Shown: one piece after another, positions 1 through 5,334 of the stretch
How positions within the stretch are numbered: the stretch's first letter is position 1
Layout: each line of letters starts with the position of its first letter
Assembly: GCA_902797405.1 (NCBI GenBank)
Contig: CADBSP010000102.1
Coordinates: forward strand, 1-5,334
Direction of reading: 5' to 3'
Source of the DNA: an uncultured Eubacteriales bacterium
Lineage (GTDB): Bacteria; Bacillota; Clostridia; Peptostreptococcales; Anaerovoracaceae
Length of the DNA stretch: 5,334 bases
The notes under the pieces: model-generated
Databases searched by the model: none
Told to the model about the DNA's origin: nothing
What the model saw: only the letters and a program-made list of their open reading frames with translations
Translations under genes and position numbers: made by a program

Positions 1-1
1 A

Positions 2-16
2 CATCACTTCCTTTCT
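2..16 (-). promoter_or_regulatory. Ribosome-binding site and likely start codon of the IS transposase ORF
   Basis: The minus strand reads AGAAAGGAAG (16-7) followed by TG and an ATG at 4-2; an in-frame GTG lies at 7-5. The spacing is short, about 4 bases from AGGA to ATG. Only one or two codons are visible, so no product can be named from the protein. Its place about 80 bases inside the presumed IS end matches where the first ORF of IS3-family elements usually starts. Confidence 0.4.
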
Positions 17-32
17 GACTTCATTGTATGAA

Positions 33-72
33 AAAAGTAGACAATGTGCCTTTTCGGGTTTTGTCTACTTTT
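33..72. terminator. 12-bp perfect inverted repeat inside the IS end, terminator-like
   Basis: The arms at 33-44 (aaaagtagacaa) and 61-72 (ttgtctactttt) are exact reverse complements with a 16-base loop. Each strand has a run of T at the outer side of the stem, so the hairpin can act as a weak terminator in either direction. In IS3-family elements such a stem near the left end is thought to stop transcription from outside from reaching the transposase. Here it would also end the transcript coming from the interrupted helicase gene. Confidence 0.5.
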
Positions 73-75
73 ACG

Positions 76-1167
76 TTAGCAGTTCACCAATTCATCTTTT
101 ATAATCTCTGACATTTGGTAAGTGTACATATTTAATCGTGGTAAGGAACCATAAGGATTTGTTTCTGATGGATTATTGTTATTCCAATTTTCTTTTGCCT
201 GCTGCTCATCTGCATAAGTCCAGTTGTAAATTGCTTCTTCCGGGAATTTGTCAGTCGCAAGCGCTTTAAAAGGAGTCCCTGAAAGATGCAGGGTGAATTT
301 CCGTTTTATATGGTCAAATGCAACATCAGTTTTATAAGTATCTACACCTTCATGTGCTTCATCGATAACTAAAACATCCCATTCGGTCTCAACAAGTTTT
401 TTATATTTGTCATACTTTCCACCAAGATATATTGATCCTTTTATATCTTGTAATGACTCAAATTCTATGTAAGGTGTAGTTTTAGTTAAAAGTGGTGAAT
501 CACTAGCTATGGTATATTTTCTATCTCTTAATGCCGGAGTATTTGTAGCAAAGTAATAAGAATCCTGAAATCCGGCAAAATGAATATAATCATCATACCA
601 ACTATTTGCAATTGCAGGACGATTGGTGACAATAAGAACTCTTTCAGCTTCTATACGCTTCACAAAATCATAAACAGAGAGTGTTTTCCCAAATCTAGGT
701 TTACAGTTCCATAAGTATTCACCATTTTCATGAGTGTAATAATAATCTACAGTTTTAGTGATGGCATCTTCTTGTTCATTTCGCAATCTATATGTAACAC
801 CCAAAACCTCATCTATGATAGAACCTCGATTAGATCTGAAGTCATTAAACAGCTTTTTAGAATCTGGGCCAGTAATTTTAAACCACTCTGTTTTAGGCTG
901 CCGTTCTATCTCATTCTTCTTTAAAAAGGCATGGAAATCAGAATCCTTAAATGTATCTCCAGTTCCATCATCAAAAACCGCATTTCCACGCCATTCCTCG
1001 TGATAAATCACATCAGCAGTATGAGTCTGTTGATCAAGTCGTCTTTCTACGTCTTGCTCGGTATAACCAATCTTTGTCCAGCCATCATGTCTATGTATTT
1101 CCGGGGTTGTATAGGCATAAATCATTGGAACAACTCTTTTTGAGGTCTTCAGTATAATTTCTGCCAT
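76..1167 (-). CDS. GIY-YIG nuclease-DEAH helicase fusion of a restriction system, truncated by an IS
   Basis: The 363-residue product has two recognisable parts. Residues 15-100 form a GIY-YIG nuclease domain of the T5orf172/MUG113 type: IYAY (16-19), KIGYT (32-36), ERR (41-43, catalytic Arg candidate), and FHAF...TEWFKI (78-98) with the conserved Glu94. Residues 126-300 form the first RecA lobe of an SF2 helicase: LRNEQ (Q motif, 128-132), PRFGKT (Walker A variant, 157-162, with Cys155 where a Gly is usual), TNRP (Ia), DEAH (269-272) and SGTPF (motif III, 296-300). The second lobe with motifs IV-VI is absent: after Leu360 the frame enters the IS end and stops, so V361-N362-C363 are encoded by or across the junction. 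The start is supported by AGGAG ten bases upstream and sits one base after the previous stop, indicating coupled translation. Known relatives are larger restriction or defence translocases; the residual product should not translocate. Confidence 0.82.
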   Translation of the reverse strand: MAEIILKTSKRVVPMIYAYTTPEIHRHDGWTKIGYTEQDVERRLDQQTHTADVIYHEEWRGNAVFDDGTGDTFKDSDFHAFLKKNEIERQPKTEWFKITGPDSKKLFNDFRSNRGSIIDEVLGVTYRLRNEQEDAITKTVDYYYTHENGEYLWNCKPRFGKTLSVYDFVKRIEAERVLIVTNRPAIANSWYDDYIHFAGFQDSYYFATNTPALRDRKYTIASDSPLLTKTTPYIEFESLQDIKGSIYLGGKYDKYKKLVETEWDVLVIDEAHEGVDTYKTDVAFDHIKRKFTLHLSGTPFKALATDKFPEEAIYNWTYADEQQAKENWNNNNPSETNPYGSLPRLNMYTYQMSEIIKDELVNC

Positions 1168-1168
1168 A

Positions 1169-2257
1169 CTATTTCATCTCCTGTATATGTGTCTCAATAA
1201 AATCAATTTCATCTGTGGTCAAATTATATTTTTTATACAGCTGTAGATCAATTTCATGAATACTGGTATTCCAATTAATATCTGATTTTGATGAAAAATC
1301 TTGTAAAGGTATCAAACGCCAAACAGGCTTATTACCATTCTGTGTAACCTTTAACATACCGAGAAGTAAACGAGCAAATTTTGTTTTTAGGTATTTGGCA
1401 TTTGCTTCGGCATCATCTTTAGATAGATATTTGCCAAAACTTATAAATGTTTCGGTGTTTCCAACTCCTGGACCTTCTACAAAAGGATTACTGAAAGTTT
1501 CTCCAAATATACCTGTACCTGTAGCTTGTGGAAGTAAAACCTTAAAATAATCTAGGTTATCAACTTCAGAAACATAATCACGTCTAATAAACTTATATAC
1601 TCGTTGATTATCAATTCTCCCGATAATTTTAATGTATTGATGTTTATCATTAGGCTTCGTATCATGAAAAGCCATTGGGATCCTCTCAAAAATATTAGAA
1701 GCCATATCATAGTCATGGCCTTTGCTTAATAGACCTGTGCTGTTTCCTTCTTCGTCTTCTCTATATCGTGCATCTGGATAATCTTTATGAAATGATTCAG
1801 TCAATCTATATATTGTACGAGAATATATTATTTCAGATAAAGGTACGAAGCTTGGATCATTAATAACTTTATGGGTAATTGAGTTAGCATCAGAATACTG
1901 CCCAAAAACTTGAATTGGCCCGAAAAATTGATTATTGTCCCTATAAGTAACAGCTAGTCCACCTTTAATTGGAGATGATAGTCCAGGAAATATTTTGTTG
2001 CTATCTGATTCATACATCAACACTTTCAAATGAGGATCATTCAGCATTTTTTCATTCCATGCTTTTGAGGTTGATCCTGCATTAAAAAGAAACCTGGCTG
2101 GATGTATCAATTCAACTCTATTAGCAACTTCATAAGATGCATCAATAAATTGATCATAAATTGGGGGAGCATAGTTTTTCTTAGAATTATCAGTATCATT
2201 CGATTCCTGTAATTGCTGGTATGGTGGATTCCCTATGGCAAAATCAAACTTTTTCAT
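1169..2257 (-). CDS. Eco57I-type DNA adenine methyltransferase, catalytic (NPPY) and specificity subunit
   Basis: The 362-residue product begins almost directly at the catalytic motif IV: FAIGNPPYQ, with NPPY at residues 10-13, the signature of N6-adenine methyltransferases of the Eco57I/type IIG class. The following IHPARFLF (51-58), a W..K.L segment and the GG of PIKGGLAV (96-103) match the conserved stretch downstream of NPPY in that family. The rest, from about residue 150, is variable and probably holds the target-recognition region. There is no AdoMet-binding motif I; that lies in the preceding gene, so the two proteins probably assemble into one enzyme. The ATG lies one base after the upstream TAA, with AAAGGAG twelve bases before it. 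Function as a methyltransferase subunit is well supported; the target sequence cannot be read from here. Confidence 0.85.
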   Translation of the reverse strand: MKKFDFAIGNPPYQQLQESNDTDNSKKNYAPPIYDQFIDASYEVANRVELIHPARFLFNAGSTSKAWNEKMLNDPHLKVLMYESDSNKIFPGLSSPIKGGLAVTYRDNNQFFGPIQVFGQYSDANSITHKVINDPSFVPLSEIIYSRTIYRLTESFHKDYPDARYREDEEGNSTGLLSKGHDYDMASNIFERIPMAFHDTKPNDKHQYIKIIGRIDNQRVYKFIRRDYVSEVDNLDYFKVLLPQATGTGIFGETFSNPFVEGPGVGNTETFISFGKYLSKDDAEANAKYLKTKFARLLLGMLKVTQNGNKPVWRLIPLQDFSSKSDINWNTSIHEIDLQLYKKYNLTTDEIDFIETHIQEMK

Positions 2258-2258
2258 A

Positions 2259-3191
2259 TTAGTACTCTACTCCTTTCAAGGATTCATAAGACTGCGATCT
2301 GTTAGCCTGCCAGTCATATATACGACATCCAATCATCTTTGGTATTTCAATTTCCGGCTCTTCAAAATCAAATAATGTTATTTCTTCAAATGTAGGTTGT
2401 TTTGCCTTATATGGAACTGTGCCGGTTAATCCGTCCATCTGCCATATGTTCCAACAAATTATATTTGCAACTTTCTTCAATTCAACCAATGTTGCAAGCC
2501 TGCCCCAACGGTCGGTGAGATAATCTGTAAAGGTATTCATTAAGTTAATCCTACCCACCAGTAGATTATCACCTTGGAATTCATATCCATATGTGCTCTG
2601 AAAAGCTTTTAATGTCCAATCGAGCCATGTTTCTTCATCGTTGGTATTCTCATTTACCACGCGAAGTTTGCGATCCAGAATGCCTATACGACGGTCTAGT
2701 GGTAAGATAATCTCTCCTGTTGTTGTATCATACCGAGACACTAGGAAAGGAGCCTCTCCACAGGTTATTTCAAGTCTACGTGACAATACATAATCTTGCC
2801 ATGTTGTTCCGTTTGGGAAGATGACTTTTGCAGGATTTAACTCCCACCCTGTTCCATCTTCAAAATTGAAAACATCTCTTCTTCCAAACCACGTCTCGTC
2901 AATATCATTATTCATTCGATTGCAGATCCATGAAGGTGTAAACACTTCAGCTCGTTTCTTTGTACGCAAATCCTGATCTGACTTACCTTTGGCTGCTCGA
3001 ACTTGTAAATCGAATGGATCGATTCCAGCTATATTGTCAATTGTAATATGAGAATTAGCTGTATAATCGCTACCCAATTCTGCATAACTGTCAGTTGCAA
3101 AAATGATATTCTCTTTGGTTGTTTTATCTTCCAAAAGAATATCTAATACATTTTTGACTGGATATGCATTTACATTAACAATATTGTCCAA
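2259..3191 (-). CDS. Restriction-system methyltransferase subunit with the AdoMet-binding half (motifs X, I, III)
   Basis: The 310-residue product carries the part of an Eco57I-type methyltransferase that the next gene lacks. EVFTPSWICNRM (82-93) resembles motif X (FTP..V), RRLEITCGEAPFL (138-150) is a variant of the AdoMet-binding motif I (D.ACGSG.FL), YGYEFQGDNLLVGRINL (201-217) matches the motif III region, and ICWNIWQMDGL (245-255) is the segment that usually lies just before NPPY. There is no NPPY, so it should not methylate alone. The start codon is TTG (3191-3189): the in-frame TAA lies only twelve bases upstream, GAGGG sits seven bases before TTG, and the next ATG would remove motif X. 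It is the first gene of the three-gene cluster. Similar proteins are often named restriction endonuclease subunit M. Confidence 0.8.
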   Translation of the reverse strand: MDNIVNVNAYPVKNVLDILLEDKTTKENIIFATDSYAELGSDYTANSHITIDNIAGIDPFDLQVRAAKGKSDQDLRTKKRAEVFTPSWICNRMNNDIDETWFGRRDVFNFEDGTGWELNPAKVIFPNGTTWQDYVLSRRLEITCGEAPFLVSRYDTTTGEIILPLDRRIGILDRKLRVVNENTNDEETWLDWTLKAFQSTYGYEFQGDNLLVGRINLMNTFTDYLTDRWGRLATLVELKKVANIICWNIWQMDGLTGTVPYKAKQPTFEEITLFDFEEPEIEIPKMIGCRIYDWQANRSQSYESLKGVEY

Positions 3192-3218
3192 AATATAGCC
3201 CTCTTAGATATAATTATA
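3192..3218 (-). promoter_or_regulatory. Probable -10 element and ribosome-binding site for the R-M cluster
   Basis: A perfect TATAAT lies at 3218-3213 on the minus strand, followed by AGAGGG and, seven bases later, the TTG start. The transcript leader would be short. The best -35 candidate, TTGAAA at 3244-3239, is 20 bases away, which is longer than the normal 16-18, and the whole stretch is AT-rich, so a chance match is possible. Confidence 0.4.
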
Positions 3219-3251
3219 CTTTGTTTTTATAATATTTGTTTCAACATATTA

Positions 3252-3285
3252 CTAAATAAAACAAAGCGTCATTTATAGACACTTT
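3252..3285 (-). terminator. Weak rho-independent terminator after the two small genes
   Basis: On the minus strand AAAGTGTC, a 7-base loop and GACGCTTT form an 8-bp stem with one U-G wobble, followed by GTTTTATTT. The stem begins inside the stop codon of the preceding gene. It is AT-rich at its base and may leak, so some read-through into the R-M genes is likely. The outer sequence CGCTTTGTTT recurs in the terminator at 4089-4117. Confidence 0.55.
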
Positions 3286-3607
3286 ATTCGCTATCAGATT
3301 CGGTAGAAATCTCTTTAATATGTCGTTTAAACCACGCAAGTTCCCGTTTAGTGAATTGTGATTCCCGGACACTATATGATCTATCAAATATTGCATTTGG
3401 GCTTCTTCCGCGGATACACTTATTACCATCAATGTCATTTATCACATAATTGTCATCAGTATATACAAACATATTGATCGATGTATTCGGTCCAATGAAA
3501 TCCGGACGTACGATTGTTTCAAGACCACCCTTCCATCTACCGTGAAAAGTATCCTTATACTCTTCCTTAATTCTTCTGCCTACAAACTGTTCAAATCCTT
3601 CTAACAT
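3284..3607 (-). CDS. Small conserved-looking hypothetical protein
   Basis: I do not recognise a family. With the start used here the product has 107 residues: MLEGFEQFVGRRIKEEYKDT at the N-terminus, a Gly/Asp/Asn-rich centre that looks like beta structure (FVYTDDNYVINDIDGNK), then a charged helical tail ending in acidic ESDSE. There is no signal peptide or membrane segment, so it should be cytoplasmic. The start is chosen at 3607 because GGGGAGGA lies nine bases before it and the ATG is one base after the upstream stop; an alternative ATG at 3625 would add six residues and place this site inside the gene. It is coupled to the gene before it and followed by a terminator, so it is co-transcribed with that gene and perhaps only partly with the R-M cluster. 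Confidence 0.65.
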   Translation of the reverse strand: MLEGFEQFVGRRIKEEYKDTFHGRWKGGLETIVRPDFIGPNTSINMFVYTDDNYVINDIDGNKCIRGRSPNAIFDRSYSVRESQFTKRELAWFKRHIKEISTESDSE

Positions 3608-3608
3608 T

Positions 3609-3971
3609 TTAGATATCCTCCCCATTTATCTTAATGTTTAAATTCCAATCAACATTTAATGTTTCTTCGTCAAATGTCATCGCAAAACTTGACTTACGAA
3701 ATCCGATCTGTACCTGCTTAGCAATGAAATCCTGTAACTCTTCAATCGTTTCTTCATCATATTTTGGTGGCTGCTCTTCCGGTATATTCACTGAGTTATA
3801 AAACTCAACCCATTGCTGCCTGGCTTCCTGTTCTCCTACTTTTGTACGTTCCTGTTCATCAAGTAATTCCTGAACTCCAGGAGCATTGGCTAAAGTACGA
3901 TAAGAATACCGGTCATTAATAAACTTTTCCATAACGGAATCGCGAATCATTTCCAAGAATAGTCTTTTCAT
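3609..3971 (-). CDS. Small hypothetical protein, first gene of the island operon
   Basis: The 120-residue product is not recognised. It is strongly charged, with a helical N-terminal half rich in Glu, Arg and Gln (residues 1-65), a Pro-containing linker (PEEQPPKYDEE, about 64-74), and a C-terminal third that ends in alternating hydrophobic residues suggesting beta strands (SFAMTFDEE, LNVDWNLNIKING). No membrane segment or catalytic motif is visible. AAAGGAG lies nine bases before the ATG, a textbook ribosome-binding site, and a TATAAT lies just upstream, so this is probably the first gene of a transcript. Its stop codon overlaps the ribosome-binding site of the next gene, so the two are likely made together. 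A link to the R-M genes is suggested only by position and shared AT-rich composition. Confidence 0.65.
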   Translation of the reverse strand: MKRLFLEMIRDSVMEKFINDRYSYRTLANAPGVQELLDEQERTKVGEQEARQQWVEFYNSVNIPEEQPPKYDEETIEELQDFIAKQVQIGFRKSSFAMTFDEETLNVDWNLNIKINGEDI

Positions 3972-3980
3972 TATATGGAT

Positions 3981-4021
3981 CTCCTTTAATGATTATTATA
4001 TCTATTAGATTTCTGTGACAG
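3981..4021 (-). promoter_or_regulatory. Probable promoter and ribosome-binding site of the island operon
   Basis: TATAAT lies at 4000-3995 on the minus strand, about 8 bases before AAAGGAG and 23 bases before the ATG at 3971. The -35 region is weak: CTGTCA (4021-4016) matches four of six bases but is only 15 bases away. The same layout, a perfect -10 very close to the ribosome-binding site, is seen before the R-M genes at 3218. Confidence 0.42.
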
Positions 4022-4088
4022 GTAACATATTCATGTACAACGTTGCTTAAACAAGAATAAATATGTAGTTTACTCTGAAAGCTGTTAT

Positions 4089-4117
4089 ATAAACAAAGCG
4101 GGATCAACAGACCCCGC
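4089..4117 (-). terminator. Rho-independent terminator, probably of ald
   Basis: On the minus strand GCGGGGTC, loop TGTT and GATCCCGC form an 8-bp GC-rich stem with one G-U pair, followed by TTTGTTTATAT. On the plus strand the same stem has an A-C mismatch, so minus-strand use fits better, although a short CTCTTTT on the plus side could give weak bidirectional activity. It lies about 160 bases past the ald stop and before the next operon's promoter, so it separates the two transcripts. Confidence 0.72.
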
Positions 4118-4122
4118 CTCTT

Positions 4123-4200
4123 TTACGGATAGGAAATGACTGAACAAAAACACAACAAATACTACCACTTTATTTATTAGAAAGGAAAACCTATCCGTAA
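4123..4200. repeat. 11-bp perfect inverted repeat with a 56-base spacer
   Basis: TTACGGATAGG (4123-4133) and CCTATCCGTAA (4190-4200) are exact reverse complements. The enclosed 56 bases are AT-rich. The 78-base unit ends six bases from the terminator stem. It could be a miniature inverted-repeat element, a remnant of a larger mobile element, a long-range hairpin in the ald 3' leader region, or a recombination site. Nothing in the sequence decides between these, and no target-site duplication directly flanks the arms. Confidence 0.5.
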
Positions 4201-4278
4201 TAAAAATATCACATCTTTTGGTATAAATAGCCTTCAAAATGTGGCTTGTACATTTATTTGTTATAGAAATTCGTGTTT

Positions 4279-5334
4279 TTAGAGGTTTGGAACACTGAAT
4301 TCATACCCGAAAGCATCCGCTACGTTCTTACAGGTGATCTTTCCGTCGTAGGTATTGATGCCTGTATAGATGCAGAGATTCTCTTTTGCTGCCTGCTCCA
4401 AACCCTTATCCGCAATCTCCAAACCGTACTTCAATGTGGCACTGGTTAGGGCAATTGTGGAAGTTCTGGCGACTGCTCCCGGCATATTGCCGACACAGTA
4501 ATGAACAATGCCTTCTTCAATATAGATTGGATCTGCATGGGTTGTCATATGCGATGTTTCACCGCAACCGCCCTGGTCAATGGCTACATCGACAAAGACT
4601 GCCCCTTCTTTCATTTCCTTCAGATATTTCTTCTTAAAGAGTTTCGGTGTTACGGCTCCAGGAATCAATACAGCTCCGACTACAAGATCGGCATTGATGA
4701 CGGATTTCTCGATATTGGCATCGGTAGAGATCAGTGTCTGTACTCTTCCTTCATAGATGTTATCGATCTCTTCCAAACGTTTATGATTGATATCCAAGAT
4801 CGTGACATTTGCGCCCATGCCGACCGCAATCTTGCAGGCATTAAAACCGACCGTTCCGCCGCCGATGATTACAACATTGGCTTTCTCCGTTCCCGGTACA
4901 CCGCTTAAGAGTACTCCCCTGCCACCATAGGTCTTTTCCAGATATTTCGCACCTTCCTGAATGGAAAGTCTTCCGGCGATTTGACTCATGGGTACAAGAA
5001 GCGGTAAGGAACCGTCACGCTCCAGCATTGTCTCATACGCCACCCCTTTGATCTTGCCGTCTAATAAGGCGTCTGTTTGGCGTTTGTCCGCGGCCAAATG
5101 AAGATAGGTATAAAGGATCAAATCCTTGTGGAAGAGCTCGTATTCGCTTGGAAGCGGCTCTTTGACCTTTACCATCATTTCTACCGTATCCCATACCTCT
5201 TTTGCTGTGTTTAGAAGCTTTGCTCCGGCTTTCCGGTATTCTTCGTCCTTAAATCCGGAGCCGATCCCGGCCCCTTTTTCGATGAATACCTCATGGCCGT
5301 GCGCAACATACGCTTTGACATTGTCCGGTGTTAA
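4279..5334 (-). CDS. ald: Alanine dehydrogenase (NAD-dependent), N-terminus beyond the window
   Basis: This enzyme interconverts L-alanine and pyruvate plus ammonia with NAD in the cytoplasm. The open frame runs from the window edge (5334) to TAA at 4279, 351 codons; an internal ATG at 5178 is not the true start, because the 52 codons before it align with the family (LTPDNVKAYVAHGHEV..., GAGIGSGF). By comparison with Bacillus Ald about 17 residues are missing, including the substrate-binding Arg15. Using that offset, visible key residues fall at the expected places: Lys75 in KVKEPLP, His96 in YTYLHLA, the Rossmann motif GGGTVG (fragment 158-163), Asp198 in ILDIN, and Asp270 in VAIDQGG; NMPGAVARTSTIALT follows. 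Predicted full length is about 368 residues, normal for the family. Its GC content is visibly higher than that of the genes to the left, consistent with ald being host backbone and those genes acquired. Confidence 0.95.
   Translation of the reverse strand, partial: LTPDNVKAYVAHGHEVFIEKGAGIGSGFKDEEYRKAGAKLLNTAKEVWDTVEMMVKVKEPLPSEYELFHKDLILYTYLHLAADKRQTDALLDGKIKGVAYETMLERDGSLPLLVPMSQIAGRLSIQEGAKYLEKTYGGRGVLLSGVPGTEKANVVIIGGGTVGFNACKIAVGMGANVTILDINHKRLEEIDNIYEGRVQTLISTDANIEKSVINADLVVGAVLIPGAVTPKLFKKKYLKEMKEGAVFVDVAIDQGGCGETSHMTTHADPIYIEEGIVHYCVGNMPGAVARTSTIALTSATLKYGLEIADKGLEQAAKENLCIYTGINTYDGKITCKNVADAFGYEFSVPNL

Larger units (their letters stand above)
1..86 (-). mobile_element. Left end of an IS3-family (IS150-group-like) insertion sequence, partial
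   Basis: Read on the minus strand from 86, the sequence opens with TGAACTGC and then AAAAGTAGACA. As I remember them, left ends of many Firmicutes IS3/IS150-group elements follow the pattern TGAACTGC(N)AAAAGTTGGACA. A 12-bp internal inverted repeat follows, then a purine-rich ribosome-binding site and an ATG at 4-2, which would be the first transposase ORF leaving the window. The helicase reading frame is open and family-like up to base 87 and then ends after two foreign codons, which independently marks a junction at about 86/87. The element points the same way as the interrupted gene. Its other end, the transposase and any target duplication are outside the window, so the family assignment rests on terminal sequence and layout only. 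Confidence 0.62.
3972..4278. other. 307-base gap between ald and the R-M island
   Basis: The gap contains, from right to left on the minus strand: about 78 AT-rich bases after the ald stop with no clear signal (4201-4278), a long-spacer inverted repeat (4123-4200), a strong terminator (4089-4117), and a promoter region with a consensus -10 and ribosome-binding site before 3971. No convincing gene was found on either strand. The marked fall in GC content begins here, so this is the likely edge of the island. Confidence 0.6.

Noticed and set aside
730..1157. Several plus-strand open frames of 64-81 codons opposite the helicase gene
   Set aside because: They mirror a frame with clear GIY-YIG and helicase motifs, have no ribosome-binding sites worth noting and no recognisable domains.
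3241..3438. Minus-strand 65-codon frame overlapping the 107-aa gene
   Set aside because: It lies in another frame of a better supported gene and runs through the terminator.
3284..3625. The longer version of the 107-aa gene starting at 3625
   Set aside because: It has no good ribosome-binding site of its own, while ATG at 3607 has GGGGAGGA at ideal distance and the same one-base junction as the other genes.
3916..4107. Minus-strand 63-codon frame across the operon promoter
   Set aside because: It begins inside the terminator stem, overlaps the 120-aa gene in another frame, and has no ribosome-binding site.
4136..4180. Plus-strand 14-codon frame (MTEQKHNKYYHFIY) inside the inverted repeat, as a peptide or the remnant start of a transposase
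   Set aside because: AGGA is only a few bases from the ATG, the frame is short and ends at TAG, and I could not tie it to a family with confidence.
4386..4908. Plus-strand open frames of 83 and 135 codons inside ald
   Set aside because: They are antisense to a strongly conserved enzyme; Cys/Arg-rich, low-sense translations with no start signals.
1..5334. CRISPR array, tRNA or rRNA gene, riboswitch
   Set aside because: No regularly spaced direct repeats, cloverleaf-like sequence, rRNA-like stretch or recognisable aptamer was seen on either strand.

Overview
The window looks like chromosomal DNA of a low-GC Gram-positive bacterium (Bacillota, possibly a gut or oral anaerobe). The grounds are AT-rich coding, strong AGGAG-type Shine-Dalgarno sites, U-tailed hairpin terminators, and a Bacillus-like alanine dehydrogenase. 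Every gene I can support lies on the minus strand, so the biological order runs from high to low coordinates. Genus-level placement is not possible from this sequence alone.

Right part (4279-5334): the last 351 codons of alanine dehydrogenase (ald), a normal metabolic gene, visibly richer in GC than everything to its left. Middle (3972-4278): a 307-base gap holding an 11-bp inverted repeat with a 56-base spacer, a good minus-strand terminator, and the probable promoter of the next operon.

Left of that is an AT-rich island. It starts with two small unrecognised genes (120 and about 107 aa, coupled) closed by a weak hairpin terminator. A second -10-like element then leads into a three-gene restriction-modification cluster. 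Its first gene carries the AdoMet-binding half (motifs X, I, III-like) of an Eco57I-type adenine methyltransferase. Its second starts at the catalytic NPPY motif and carries the rest, with the likely target-recognition region. Its third fuses an N-terminal GIY-YIG (T5orf172/MUG113-like) nuclease domain to an SF2 DEAH helicase/translocase. The parts read as a modification enzyme in two polypeptides plus a nuclease-translocase, that is, a restriction or phage-defence locus.

The third gene is broken. After residue 360, just past helicase motif III, the reading frame runs into sequence that looks like the left end of an IS3-family (IS150-group) insertion sequence: it begins TGAACTGC, has an internal 12-bp stem, and then a ribosome-binding site and start codon that run off the left edge. 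The second RecA lobe is therefore cut off, and restriction is probably dead while the methyltransferase genes stay intact. The most interesting points are the methyltransferase split exactly before motif IV, the GIY-YIG/helicase architecture, the insertion that disarms it, and the two unknown small genes that precede it.
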